Shown piece by piece: positions 52,816-64,000 of a DNA stretch of 64,000 nucleotides (the stretch's first letter is position 1; each line of letters starts with the position of its first letter). The notes beneath the pieces are model-generated. The model had not been told where the DNA came from, did no database searches, and was given only the letters and a program-made list of their open reading frames with translations. The DNA is from Phenylobacterium sp. Lineage in GTDB: Bacteria > Pseudomonadota > Alphaproteobacteria > Caulobacterales > Caulobacteraceae. The stretch lies in NCBI RefSeq assembly GCF_013822795.1, contig NZ_PNLB01000013.1:62001-126000 (forward strand), read 5' to 3'. Both the position numbers and the translations under genes were made by a program.

Positions 52816-54213
52816 ATGCGTAAGTATTTTCTGATCGGGGCTTCGGCCTTCGTGCTCGGCGCCGGCTCCATGGCTTATGTGAGCCAGCAGGCTCTCGCCT
52901 CGGCTCAAGCGCCCAAGGTGAAGACCTACAAGATGCTCGAGTTGTTCGGCGACGTGCTCGACACCGTCGAGCGCCAGTACGTCACCGAGGTCGACGATCA
53001 GAAGCTGATCGAGGCGGCCATCGACGGCATGCTGACCTCGCTCGATCCGCACTCGGGCTATCTGAACCCCGACTCCTTCGACGACATGCGCGATCAGACG
53101 CGCGGCGAATACGGCGGCCTCGGGCTCGAGGTCACCAGCGAAGAGGGCGTGGTCAAGGTCATCTCGCCGATGGACGGCACGCCCGCCTTCAAGGCCGGCG
53201 TGAAGCCCGGCGACTTCATCACCGCGGTCAACGGCGAGAGCGTGCTCGGCCTGTCGGTCAACGAGGCGGTCAAGCAGATGCGCGGCAAGCCAGGCGAGGC
53301 GGTCACCCTGACCATCGCGCGCGAGAAGTCCGATCCCTTCGACGTGAAGATCGTCCGCGAGGTGATCAAGCCCAAGTCGGCCACCGCCAAGATGGAAGGC
53401 GACTACGGCTACCTGCGTGTCTCCGGCTTCAACGAGAAGACCACCGACGAGGCCGAGGCCGCCCTGGCCGAGCTGAAGGCCAAGAACCCGAAGATGAAGG
53501 GTCTGGTCCTCGACCTGCGCAACAATCCCGGCGGGCTGCTCGACCAGGCGGTCGGCATCTCCGACATGTTCCTGGAAGGCGGCGAGATCGTCTCCCAGCG
53601 CGGCCGCGATCCGCGCGACATCGAGCGCTACAACGCCCGCGCCGGCGACGTCACCGGCGGCCTGCCCATGGTCGTGCTTGTGAACTCTGGCTCGGCCTCG
53701 GCGGCCGAGATCGTGGCGGGCGCGCTGCAGGACCGCAAGCGGGCCGAAGTGGTCGGCCTGACCACCTTCGGCAAGGGTTCGGTGCAAACCGTGATCCCGC
53801 TCCGCGGCGGCATGGACGGCGCGCTGAAGCTGACCACGGCGCGCTACTACACCCCGGCCGGGCGCTCGATTCAGAAGACCGGCATCGAGCCGGACCTGGA
53901 AGTCGCCGAGACCCGCGACCAGGCCCAGCGCATCGCCAACCGCGCCTTCCAGTTCTCGGAAGCCTCGTTCCGCAACGCGCTCAACGCTGAAGAAGGCAAG
54001 GCGCGCCGTGGCGCCCACATCCCGGCCGAGGCCCCGCCCAGCGGCTTCGACGAGGACAAGGGCGACTTCCAGCTGGCCCGCGCCGTGGATGTCCTGAAAT
54101 ACGGTTCGGTGGCGGCGACTCCGAAGCTTCCAAAGCCCGAACCGAAGATGGCCGCGGTGGTGTCGCCGAAGGGCGCGCCAGCCCTCGAAAAGGCCTCTCC
54201 CGACAAGAAGTAA
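52816..54213 (+). CDS. ctpA: Carboxy-terminal processing protease CtpA (S41)
   Basis: 465 residues. Signal peptide or anchor (about 1-28), the lid region with SLDPHSGYLNPDSF, PDZ domain (YGGLGLEVTSEEG...KAGVKPGDFITAVNG), and the catalytic core with nucleophile Ser in VNSGSASAAEIVAGAL and Lys in TFGKGSVQT. C-terminal Lys/Pro-rich tail. CtpA degrades or trims periplasmic proteins, often hydrolases of the wall. The ATG at 52816 gives the signal peptide at the N-terminus. Followed by a CtrA-boxed deacetylase gene. Confidence 0.95.
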   Translation: MRKYFLIGASAFVLGAGSMAYVSQQALASAQAPKVKTYKMLELFGDVLDTVERQYVTEVDDQKLIEAAIDGMLTSLDPHSGYLNPDSFDDMRDQTRGEYGGLGLEVTSEEGVVKVISPMDGTPAFKAGVKPGDFITAVNGESVLGLSVNEAVKQMRGKPGEAVTLTIAREKSDPFDVKIVREVIKPKSATAKMEGDYGYLRVSGFNEKTTDEAEAALAELKAKNPKMKGLVLDLRNNPGGLLDQAVGISDMFLEGGEIVSQRGRDPRDIERYNARAGDVTGGLPMVVLVNSGSASAAEIVAGALQDRKRAEVVGLTTFGKGSVQTVIPLRGGMDGALKLTTARYYTPAGRSIQKTGIEPDLEVAETRDQAQRIANRAFQFSEASFRNALNAEEGKARRGAHIPAEAPPSGFDEDKGDFQLARAVDVLKYGSVAATPKLPKPEPKMAAVVSPKGAPALEKASPDKK

Positions 54214-54239
54214 AACGGCCAAAACGGCGGCGCGATTAG

Positions 54240-54254
54240 TTAATTGAAAGTTAA
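54240..54254. promoter_or_regulatory. CtrA binding site upstream of the polysaccharide deacetylase gene
   Basis: TTAA (54240-54243), seven bases, TTAA (54251-54254): an exact match to the CtrA consensus. A -10-like TATAAG lies at 54279-54284, placing the box over the -35 region, the usual position for CtrA-activated promoters. Confidence 0.75.
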
Positions 54255-54341
54255 CGGAAATCGCGCCGACGTTCACTGTATAAGTCGTTTGTTAACCATA
54301 TTCGCGGACGCTCCAATGCCGGAACGTTCCGTGATCATGTG

Positions 54342-55490
54342 ATGTTTTCAAAGAAGCACCTCGCCCCCGCGATCGCCGCCGCTGCGCCGGCCCCGCCGAT
54401 CTCCGAATCCGCGCTGCGCGCCCTCGCCAATCCTTATGTGGGAGCGAGCGCCGCCGGAGCGCTCTTCGTCCTAGTGTTGTTGACCCTGGTAGCCCTGATC
54501 GGCGACCCCAAGGCCAGTTCGCCGGTCGTGCGGCTGTCCCTCGCCAAGATCGGCGGCGAGGCCGCGCCCGATGGCTGGCGCGAAGCCCTGGGCCGCAGCG
54601 ACGGCCAGCCGGCCGTGACCGAGGACATCTTCCGCCTCTCCGAAACCCCGATCGGCGCTGGCGGCGCGGCGGGCGAGGCGACCATCACCATGCAGGGCGG
54701 CGCCTTCCACGCCGCCGATCCGCTGCCCCAGGCACCGCTGGCCGGCTTCCATTCGCAGGGGCCCAGCGGCCCGCTGCCGATCATCGCCGCCAACGGCAAG
54801 ACCCCGGCCGAGGCCTATGCCCGGCCCTTCGCGCCGAACGGCCGCCCCAAGGTCGCGCTGGTGATCGGGGGCCTGGGCCTCAACGCCGCGGCCACTCGCC
54901 AGGCGATCGACACCCTGCCGCCGGAAATCACCCTGTCGTTCGTGCCCTACGCCGAGGGCCTGCAAGGCTGGATCGACCTGGCGCGCGCCGCCGGCCACGA
55001 GGTTCTGCTGGAGACCCCGATGGAGCCCAGCGACTATCCGGACAACGATCCGGGCCCCTACACCCTGCTGGCCGACGCGCCGGGCTCGGAAACCGTCAAG
55101 AAGCTGGAATGGGTGCTGTCGCGCGCGACCGGCTACTTCGGGGTCACCAACTATCTCGGCTCGCGGTTCATGACTTCGGACGCCGGCATGAACGCCTTCC
55201 AGACCGCCCTGCGCGGTCGCGGCCTGGCCTTCATCGACGACGGCCAGGCGGCCCGTCGCACCGGCCCGATGCGCGCCTCGGCCGCCCGCATCATCGACGA
55301 GCAACTCTCCGGCGAGGCGATCGACCAGCAGTTGCTGGCGATCGAGGCCGGCGCCCTGCAGCACGGCCAGGCTCTGGGTTCAGGCTTCGCCTATCCGGTG
55401 ACCCTGTCGCAGGTCGCAAAATGGGCTGAATCGGTCGAATCTAGGGGTTATCAGCTGGCTCCGGCTTCCGCTTTGGCCTCACGTCGCTAA
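54342..55490 (+). CDS. Divergent polysaccharide deacetylase (COG2861)
   Basis: 382 residues. A transmembrane helix at about 33-54 anchors a long Ala/Gly/Pro linker and a C-terminal deacetylase-fold domain (VALVIGGLGLNAAATRQAID, LSFVPYAEGLQGWIDLARAAGHEVLLETPMEP, TNYLGSRFMT, GLAFIDDGQ). The family occurs beside envC and ctpA and is linked to envelope or cell-division functions; activity is not established. The start is ATG at 54342, immediately after an in-frame GTG. The perfect CtrA box upstream suggests cell-cycle control. Confidence 0.85.
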   Translation: MFSKKHLAPAIAAAAPAPPISESALRALANPYVGASAAGALFVLVLLTLVALIGDPKASSPVVRLSLAKIGGEAAPDGWREALGRSDGQPAVTEDIFRLSETPIGAGGAAGEATITMQGGAFHAADPLPQAPLAGFHSQGPSGPLPIIAANGKTPAEAYARPFAPNGRPKVALVIGGLGLNAAATRQAIDTLPPEITLSFVPYAEGLQGWIDLARAAGHEVLLETPMEPSDYPDNDPGPYTLLADAPGSETVKKLEWVLSRATGYFGVTNYLGSRFMTSDAGMNAFQTALRGRGLAFIDDGQAARRTGPMRASAARIIDEQLSGEAIDQQLLAIEAGALQHGQALGSGFAYPVTLSQVAKWAESVESRGYQLAPASALASRR

Positions 55491-55500
55491 ATGGTTTGAG

Positions 55501-55992
55501 ATGACTGACCTGTCCGCCTACCGCCCGAACGTGGGCGTGGTGCTCTTCCACCCCGATGGCCGGGTGTGGCTGGGCCGCCGGTTCCAGACCCCCGAACCCT
55601 ACAATTGGCAGTTCCCGCAGGGCGGCGTCGACGCCGGCGAGGATCTCTATCTCGCCGCCCGCCGCGAACTGGCCGAGGAGACCGGGGTGGTCACCGCCAC
55701 CCTGCTCGGCCGCACCGACGGCTGGCTGGCCTACGACTTCCCGCCCGGGCACAACGGCTCGAAGATCGCCAAGGGCTGGAAGGGCCAGCGCCAGGTCTGG
55801 TTCGCCCTGCGCTTCGACGGCCAAGAGAGCGAGATCGACCTCAGCGGCCACGGCCACCCCGAATTCGACGCCTGGCGCTGGGGCGGCCTGGACGAGGCCC
55901 CCGGCCTGGTCGTGCCGTTCAAGAAGGCGATCTACGAGACCGTGGCCCGCGCCTTCCAGGTGTTCACCGGCCAACCCGGCCGCGCGGCCTGA
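55501..55992 (+). CDS. rppH: RNA pyrophosphohydrolase RppH
   Basis: 163 residues. YRPNVGVVLFHPDGRVWLGRR, WQFPQGGVDAGEDLYLAARRELAEETG (the Nudix box) and WFALRFDGQESEIDL identify RppH/NudH, which removes pyrophosphate from mRNA 5' ends and starts decay. It begins 10 bases after the deacetylase stop and is probably co-transcribed. Confidence 0.94.
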   Translation: MTDLSAYRPNVGVVLFHPDGRVWLGRRFQTPEPYNWQFPQGGVDAGEDLYLAARRELAEETGVVTATLLGRTDGWLAYDFPPGHNGSKIAKGWKGQRQVWFALRFDGQESEIDLSGHGHPEFDAWRWGGLDEAPGLVVPFKKAIYETVARAFQVFTGQPGRAA

Positions 55993-55999
55993 TCGGCCG

Positions 56000-56773
56000 A
56001 TGAGCACCGCTCCCGCGCCGATCGTCATGGTGCACGGCGCGTTCTGCGGGGGCTGGGCGTTCGAGCGCCTGCGCGGGCCCTTCGAGGCGGCCGGCCATTT
56101 CGTCCTGACCCCCGATCTGCGCGGCCATGGCGAGGGTGAGCCTCCTCACGCCGTCCTCGGCGTCTCGGTCACGGACTACGCCCGCGACATCGCCAAGCTC
56201 TGCGCCAGTCTCGACGAGGCCCCGATCCTGGTCGGCCACTCGATGGGCGGGCTGGTCTGTGCCCTGGCCGCCAGCCGCACGCCGGTGCGGGCGATGGTGC
56301 TGCTGGCCCCGACGGCCCCATGGGGCGTTGCGGCCTCGTCGATGGAAGAGGCGATCACCGCTTTCGGCCTTCACGCCCTCGGCCCGTTCTGGGCGCAGGC
56401 GGTGGCCCCGGACCGCGGGCTGGCGCGACGCTACAGCCTAGACCGCATGGACCGCGCCGAACGCGAGGCCGTCGCGGCCCGTATGCGGCCCGAGAGCGGC
56501 CGCGCGCTGTGGGAGACGCTGAACTGGTGGCTCGACCCGTTCATGACCACCAGCGTCGGCCCTCTGCGCGTCCCGACCCTGGTGATCGGCGGCGAGCGGG
56601 ACGTCATCCATCCCCCCGCCACCGTCCGGCAAACCGCCGCCCGGCTGGGCGGCGAATTCATCGAGGCTCCCGGCATGAGCCACTGGCTGATCGCCGAGCC
56701 TGGCTGGCGCGAGATCACCGAGATCGCCCAGGGCTGGCTGGAAGAGGCTTTGGCCTCGGCTCCAGCCAGCTAG
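56000..56773 (+). CDS. Alpha/beta hydrolase
   Basis: 257 residues. Oxyanion segment HGAFCGGWAF, nucleophile Ser in VGHSMGG, acid in GGERDVIHPP and His in GMSHWLIAEPGW. These place it among lipase/esterase-like hydrolases. Seven bases separate it from rppH, so it is probably in the same operon. Substrate unknown. Confidence 0.85.
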   Translation: MSTAPAPIVMVHGAFCGGWAFERLRGPFEAAGHFVLTPDLRGHGEGEPPHAVLGVSVTDYARDIAKLCASLDEAPILVGHSMGGLVCALAASRTPVRAMVLLAPTAPWGVAASSMEEAITAFGLHALGPFWAQAVAPDRGLARRYSLDRMDRAEREAVAARMRPESGRALWETLNWWLDPFMTTSVGPLRVPTLVIGGERDVIHPPATVRQTAARLGGEFIEAPGMSHWLIAEPGWREITEIAQGWLEEALASAPAS

Positions 56774-56776
56774 CGA

Positions 56777-58708
56777 CTACTTCGTCCCGAGCACCTTCTT
56801 CAGGAAGACGATCTCGCTGGCGCGCACCGCTTCGGCGTTGGCCTTCTTGGCCACGCCGTGCCCTTCGTCGAGGGCCAGCACGTACCAGACCTCAGTGCCC
56901 TGGGCCCGCAGCGTGGCGACCATCTGCTCGGACTCCGACTGCGGCACCCGCGGGTCATTGGCGCCCTGATAGATCATCATTGGCTTCTTCATCTTGGCGC
57001 TCATGTTGAGCGGCGAGATCTTGTCGAACACGGCCGCCATCTTCGGGTCTCGCTCGTCGCCGTACTCGGCCCGGCGCAGGTCGCGGCGATAGCCTTCGGT
57101 GTTGGCCAGGAAGGTCTTCCAGTTGGAGATGCCGTAGAGGTCGATCGCCCCGGCGATGCGGTCGTTGTAGTGCGCCGCCACCGCCAGCGACATGTAGCCG
57201 CCGTAGGACTGGCCGACGACCGCCACGCGGCTGGCGTCGAGGTCCGGCTGCTTGGCGATCCAGTCGAGCAGCGCGCCGATGTCCTTGACCGAGTCCTCGC
57301 GCTTCTCAGCGTTGTCGAGGCCGATATAGGTCTTGCCGTAGCCGCTCGAGCCGCGAACGTTGGGGATGATCACCGCCGCCCCGACTTCATTCACCCACGA
57401 CTGGCGGCGCGGGTTGAAGTTGGGCTGCTCCTGGCCTTCCGGGCCGCCGTGGATCTGGATGACCACGGGCAGCTTCTCGCCCGCCTTGGCCGCCGGCTTG
57501 TAGATGAAGGCCGGGATCGAGCGCTTGTCGAAGGTCGGGTAGCGGAACAGCGTCGGCTCGACCAGCTTGGCAGGATCCAGACCGCCAAGCTCGCTCTGCG
57601 TCCAGCGCACCAGCTTCTGGTCCGCCAGGGCGAAGCTCCAGACGTCGCCCGACGAGGTCGAGGTCGAGAGGCTGAAGCCCAGCTGCTTGCCGTCGGGCGA
57701 AAAGCCCAGACCGGTCAGAACGCCCATCGGCAGCGCCGGGGTCGGCAGGGTCTTGCCGGTGGCGAGCTCCTTCACGACGATCTTCGAATAGCCTTCCTCG
57801 TTGACCAGATAGGCGACCAGCGCGCCGTCGGGCGACAAGTCGAAGCCTTCGGCCGGCCACTTGGCGCCCGGCTCCAGGTCGCGGACCGCGCCGCTCGCAA
57901 GGTCGATCACGACCGGCCGGGCCATGTCGGACTTGTCGTCGGAGAGCGTGACCACGTGGCCGCCGTCCGCGGCGAAGGCGCCGCCGACATAGGCGATCGG
58001 GCGGCCGGTCGGGCCGACCGGCGTCAGCGCTCCGCTGGCGATGTCGAGCACGAACAGCTCCGTCGAGGCGACGGAGTTGTAGCGGCTGAGCAGCAGCCGC
58101 CGGCTGTCTGGCGAGAAGTCGAGCACCGCCATCGCGCCCGTGCCCTCGTGCACGACGCGGCGGCCGTCCGGCTGGGCCGGATCGGCCAGCATGATGTCGT
58201 AGTTCGGGTCGCCCGGGGTGACCTGGCTCCAGGCGACCAGCCTGCCGTCGCCCGAGAAGGTGAAGTCCGCATTGCGGGTCTTGGGCGCGGTGAGCTGCAC
58301 CTCGGCCCCGGTCACGCCGCGGATGTAGCCCTGGTAGTACTCGGCGCCGCCGACGTCGCGCGGATAGACGAAGCGGGCCTGGCCAGGCTGGGCCTTGGCG
58401 CTGTTCACGGGCTCAGGGAAGAAGGTCAGCTGCGTGCGCGCCGCGCCGGGCGAGACCACGCGGTGGATCTGGTTCACGTCGCCAAAGCGCGTGGCGATCA
58501 GGATCGAGCCGTCGTCCAGCCAGTCTTCGAACACGGCGGAGCGGGCGCTGTAGTAGGGCGCGATGACCGCCTTCAGGGCGGCCGGGGTCTCTGGAACATT
58601 GTCGTAGACGATCTGGCCGGACTGGCGCTTGGCCAGATCGGCGGCCGGAGCGGCGGCGGCGCAGGCGAAGGCGAAGACCGTGCCAAGCAGCAGGGCGCGC
58701 GTCGTCAT
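56777..58708 (-). CDS. Exported S9-family prolyl oligopeptidase-like peptidase
   Basis: 643 residues. Signal peptide ending about residue 22 (AAAAPAAD), a beta-propeller (about 60-380) with repeated DFSPDSRRLLLS and FSPDGKQLGFS motifs, and a C-terminal hydrolase with Ser in VVGQSYGGYMSLAVA, Asp in GANDPRVP and His in DEGHGVA. Related to acyl-aminoacyl and dipeptidyl peptidases acting in the periplasm. The ATG at 58708 gives the signal peptide; the frame is open 34 codons further upstream without one. Convergent with the alpha/beta hydrolase. Confidence 0.9.
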   Translation of the reverse strand: MTTRALLLGTVFAFACAAAAPAADLAKRQSGQIVYDNVPETPAALKAVIAPYYSARSAVFEDWLDDGSILIATRFGDVNQIHRVVSPGAARTQLTFFPEPVNSAKAQPGQARFVYPRDVGGAEYYQGYIRGVTGAEVQLTAPKTRNADFTFSGDGRLVAWSQVTPGDPNYDIMLADPAQPDGRRVVHEGTGAMAVLDFSPDSRRLLLSRYNSVASTELFVLDIASGALTPVGPTGRPIAYVGGAFAADGGHVVTLSDDKSDMARPVVIDLASGAVRDLEPGAKWPAEGFDLSPDGALVAYLVNEEGYSKIVVKELATGKTLPTPALPMGVLTGLGFSPDGKQLGFSLSTSTSSGDVWSFALADQKLVRWTQSELGGLDPAKLVEPTLFRYPTFDKRSIPAFIYKPAAKAGEKLPVVIQIHGGPEGQEQPNFNPRRQSWVNEVGAAVIIPNVRGSSGYGKTYIGLDNAEKREDSVKDIGALLDWIAKQPDLDASRVAVVGQSYGGYMSLAVAAHYNDRIAGAIDLYGISNWKTFLANTEGYRRDLRRAEYGDERDPKMAAVFDKISPLNMSAKMKKPMMIYQGANDPRVPQSESEQMVATLRAQGTEVWYVLALDEGHGVAKKANAEAVRASEIVFLKKVLGTK

Positions 58709-58809
58709 CGTGGGGGAACTCCAAACAGTCGAGGTTTGGCGCGACCCTGGCCGCGCTCGGCGCCGCCCGTCAACGCCCGATCGACCGGCGCCCTGCGGCC
58801 GAAACGACA

Positions 58810-58838
58810 AAGGGCGCAGGAGGTGCTCCCGCGCCCTT
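58810..58838 (-). terminator. Stem-loop in the spacer after the unrecognised secreted protein gene
   Basis: AAGGGCGC (58810-58817) pairs with GCGCCCTT (58831-58838), loop of 13. On the minus strand the 3' arm ends in ...CCCTTTGTCG. A second 7-bp stem (AGCGCCC/GGGCGCT, 58851-58868) lies beside it. Confidence 0.5.
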
Positions 58839-58877
58839 CGATAGGGTCCGAGCGCCCCGAAGGGCGCTGGCGAAGTC

Positions 58878-59510
58878 CTAGAACTTGCGTTCCGAGTACA
58901 GCACTTCGCCCAGGTCGGCGTTCTTGCCGGCGGAGCTGCCGTCCGGCTTCTTCAGCTGCAGGAACACCAGACCGATCGATTCCTTGTCGGTGAAGTATTC
59001 CCACGAGTTGGTGATGCGCTTGTAGTCGGTGGCCGGGACGAAGTCGTTGCGCTGCTGGACCAGCTCGGGCTTGTGCAGGAACGAGAAGATGTTCAGGCCG
59101 ACGATGATCGGCTTCTCGCCGTTGACCGCATAGCTGAGCGTCAGCCGGCAGACATCCTTGTTGGAGCCCTGCGGCCAGATGGTCAGGGTGTAGGGCTTCT
59201 CGACCAGGGTCCCGACATAGGTCCCCTCGCGCTTGTTCAGCTTGTAGCCGGCCATGCCGCCGGCCAGGGTCTTGAAGTCGCCGCCCTTCACGAGCGGTTT
59301 GCAGACGCGGTTGATGACGTCGATGATCTGGCCCTCGGGGCCGCTGGTCGGCAGCACGTAGGACTTTTCGTCGGCGGCCGGCGCCGGCGCGGCGGCAGGG
59401 GCCGGTTCGGCGGCGGGGGCGGCCGGCGGGGCCGCTTCGGGCGCCGGCTGGGCGTGAGCCGCCGTGGCGAGCCCAGCGAGAGCAATCAGACTGACGAAGG
59501 CGGTGCGCAT
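58878..59510 (-). CDS. Secreted protein of unknown function, Pro/Ala-rich linker
   Basis: 210 residues. Signal peptide (about 1-20), a Pro/Ala linker (about 21-46) and a globular part starting KSYVLPTSGPEGQIIDVINRVCKPLVKGG and including TYVGTLVEKPYTLTIWPQGSNKDVCRLTLSYAV. Two Cys may pair. It resembles no family I can name. It is transcribed toward the S9 gene and lies downstream of the ATP synthase genes, separated by an intrinsic terminator, so it is not obviously part of that operon. Confidence 0.75.
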   Translation of the reverse strand: MRTAFVSLIALAGLATAAHAQPAPEAAPPAAPAAEPAPAAAPAPAADEKSYVLPTSGPEGQIIDVINRVCKPLVKGGDFKTLAGGMAGYKLNKREGTYVGTLVEKPYTLTIWPQGSNKDVCRLTLSYAVNGEKPIIVGLNIFSFLHKPELVQQRNDFVPATDYKRITNSWEYFTDKESIGLVFLQLKKPDGSSAGKNADLGEVLYSERKF

Positions 59511-59654
59511 GGCGGGATCCCCTAACTTAAGCGTGCCGCATAACACTCGAAACAGGCGGTCCCTCGCAAGCCCTCTAGCGCAGCAATCGGACCGATCGAT
59601 GGCGATTGCGCCCGCCGAAGACGGCAAAATCGCGTGACTTACGCTCCAGACACG

Positions 59655-59686
59655 AAAAGGCCCCGGCGCCTGGGGCGTCGGGGCCT
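59655..59686 (-). terminator. Intrinsic terminator of the ATP synthase operon
   Basis: On the minus strand AGGCCCCGACGCC pairs with GGCGCCGGGGCCT (59686-59658, one G-U pair) and is followed by TTTTCG. It ends the transcript 26 bases after atpC. Confidence 0.85.
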
Positions 59687-59711
59687 CTGATCGTCTGGCT
59701 GCGGCCGGTCG

Positions 59712-59978
59712 TTAGGCGGCCACTTCCGCCGCCTGTTCGGCGAGGATGGTCAGGCCTTCCGGGGTCACGTCGGCGAATCCGCCTTCGATCGCAAAGACCT
59801 TCACGGCGCCGCCGCTATAGACCTTCACCTGCCCGACCTTCAGCGTGGTCATGAACGGCGCATGGTTGGCCAGCACACCGAAGTCGCCTTCCGTGCCCGG
59901 CGCGTCGACCTGGTCGACATCGCCCGAGAACAGTTCGCGCTCGGGCGAGACCAGCGAGAAGTGAAGCTTCCCAGCCAT
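59712..59978 (-). CDS. atpC: ATP synthase epsilon subunit, short form
   Basis: 88 residues: MAGKLHFSLVSPERELFSG, EGDFGVLANHAPFMTTLKVG and a final AEQAAEVAA. Only the beta-sandwich domain is present; the C-terminal helical hairpin (about 45 residues in E. coli), which inhibits ATP hydrolysis, is absent. It begins 5 bases after atpD. Confidence 0.93.
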   Translation of the reverse strand: MAGKLHFSLVSPERELFSGDVDQVDAPGTEGDFGVLANHAPFMTTLKVGQVKVYSGGAVKVFAIEGGFADVTPEGLTILAEQAAEVAA

Positions 59979-59983
59979 GATCC

Positions 59984-62480
<2,497 letters not shown>

Positions 62481-62499
62481 CTCCTAAAGCTCCGCTGAC

Positions 62500-64000
<1,501 letters not shown>

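Noticed and set aside
54321..54332. GGAACGTTCC palindrome as another divergent EcfG -35 pair
   Set aside because: No CGTT or GGTT occurs 16-17 bases away in either direction.

Overview
The window looks like a chromosomal segment of a Caulobacterales alphaproteobacterium (Caulobacter/Phenylobacterium type). It is GC-rich with strongly GC-ending codons. It carries the phyR / nepR-ecfG-phyK general stress locus, a ChpT histidine phosphotransferase, a CtrA-type box (TTAA-N7-TTAA) and the rplU-rpmA-GNAT-obgE-proB-proA-nadD-rsfS-rlmH-envC-ctpA order expected for this order. I found no tRNA, rRNA, CRISPR array, prophage or insertion sequence. The genus is inferred from gene content only.

Layout. 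1-6.3 kb: general stress response (GSR) island. PhyR, the anti-sigma factor NepR, the ECF sigma factor EcfG and the kinase PhyK are surrounded by seven sites matching the EcfG promoter (GGAAC-N16/17-CGTT or GGTT). They stand before a lipid-kinase-like gene, a glycine-zipper lipoprotein, two small membrane proteins, phyR, nepR-ecfG, an entericidin, and a short structured RNA with a C-rich unpaired stretch that resembles the GSR small RNA GsrN. 6.4-7.6 kb: cheR plus a CheY-like regulator. 7.8-13.1 kb: accessory metabolism (GST, SDR, TauD-type dioxygenase, two VOC proteins, an exported amidohydrolase, a DUF805 membrane protein). 13.2-15.1 kb: chpT, DUF3553, cysQ and a small membrane protein. 15.2-18.4 kb: Fur-boxed catecholate siderophore receptor plus PiuC hydroxylase. 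18.4-25.4 kb: enoyl-CoA hydratase, glutaryl-CoA dehydrogenase, a four-PAS hybrid kinase and an MHS transporter.

25.6-37.0 kb is a molybdenum region: modB, a siroheme-synthase-like protein and an MliC lipoprotein on one strand; an Ior-type molybdenum hydroxylase (two subunits) on the other; then mocA, a tightly overlapped moaA-D-E-B-C-moeA operon, and xdhC. Together these would make, mature and insert the cofactor of the adjacent hydroxylase. 37.1-44.5 kb is mixed: a degenerate aldo/keto reductase, alanine dehydrogenase, mtgA, nitroreductase, a WD40 protein, exbD, and a divergent pair of COG0523 GTPase and CDF metal exporter sharing one palindromic operator. 44.6-56.8 kb is the housekeeping run (ribosomal proteins, ObgE, proline synthesis, NAD synthesis, ribosome factors, envelope remodelling, RppH). 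56.8-64 kb on the minus strand holds an S9 peptidase, an unrecognised secreted protein and the ATP synthase genes atpA(partial)-G-D-C.

Three intergenic spacers carry copies of one structured repeat of about 110-127 bp whose stems show compensatory base changes, and a different palindromic repeat sits at 25.4 kb. Several convergent gene pairs share overlapping stop codons built on CTAG/CTAA.
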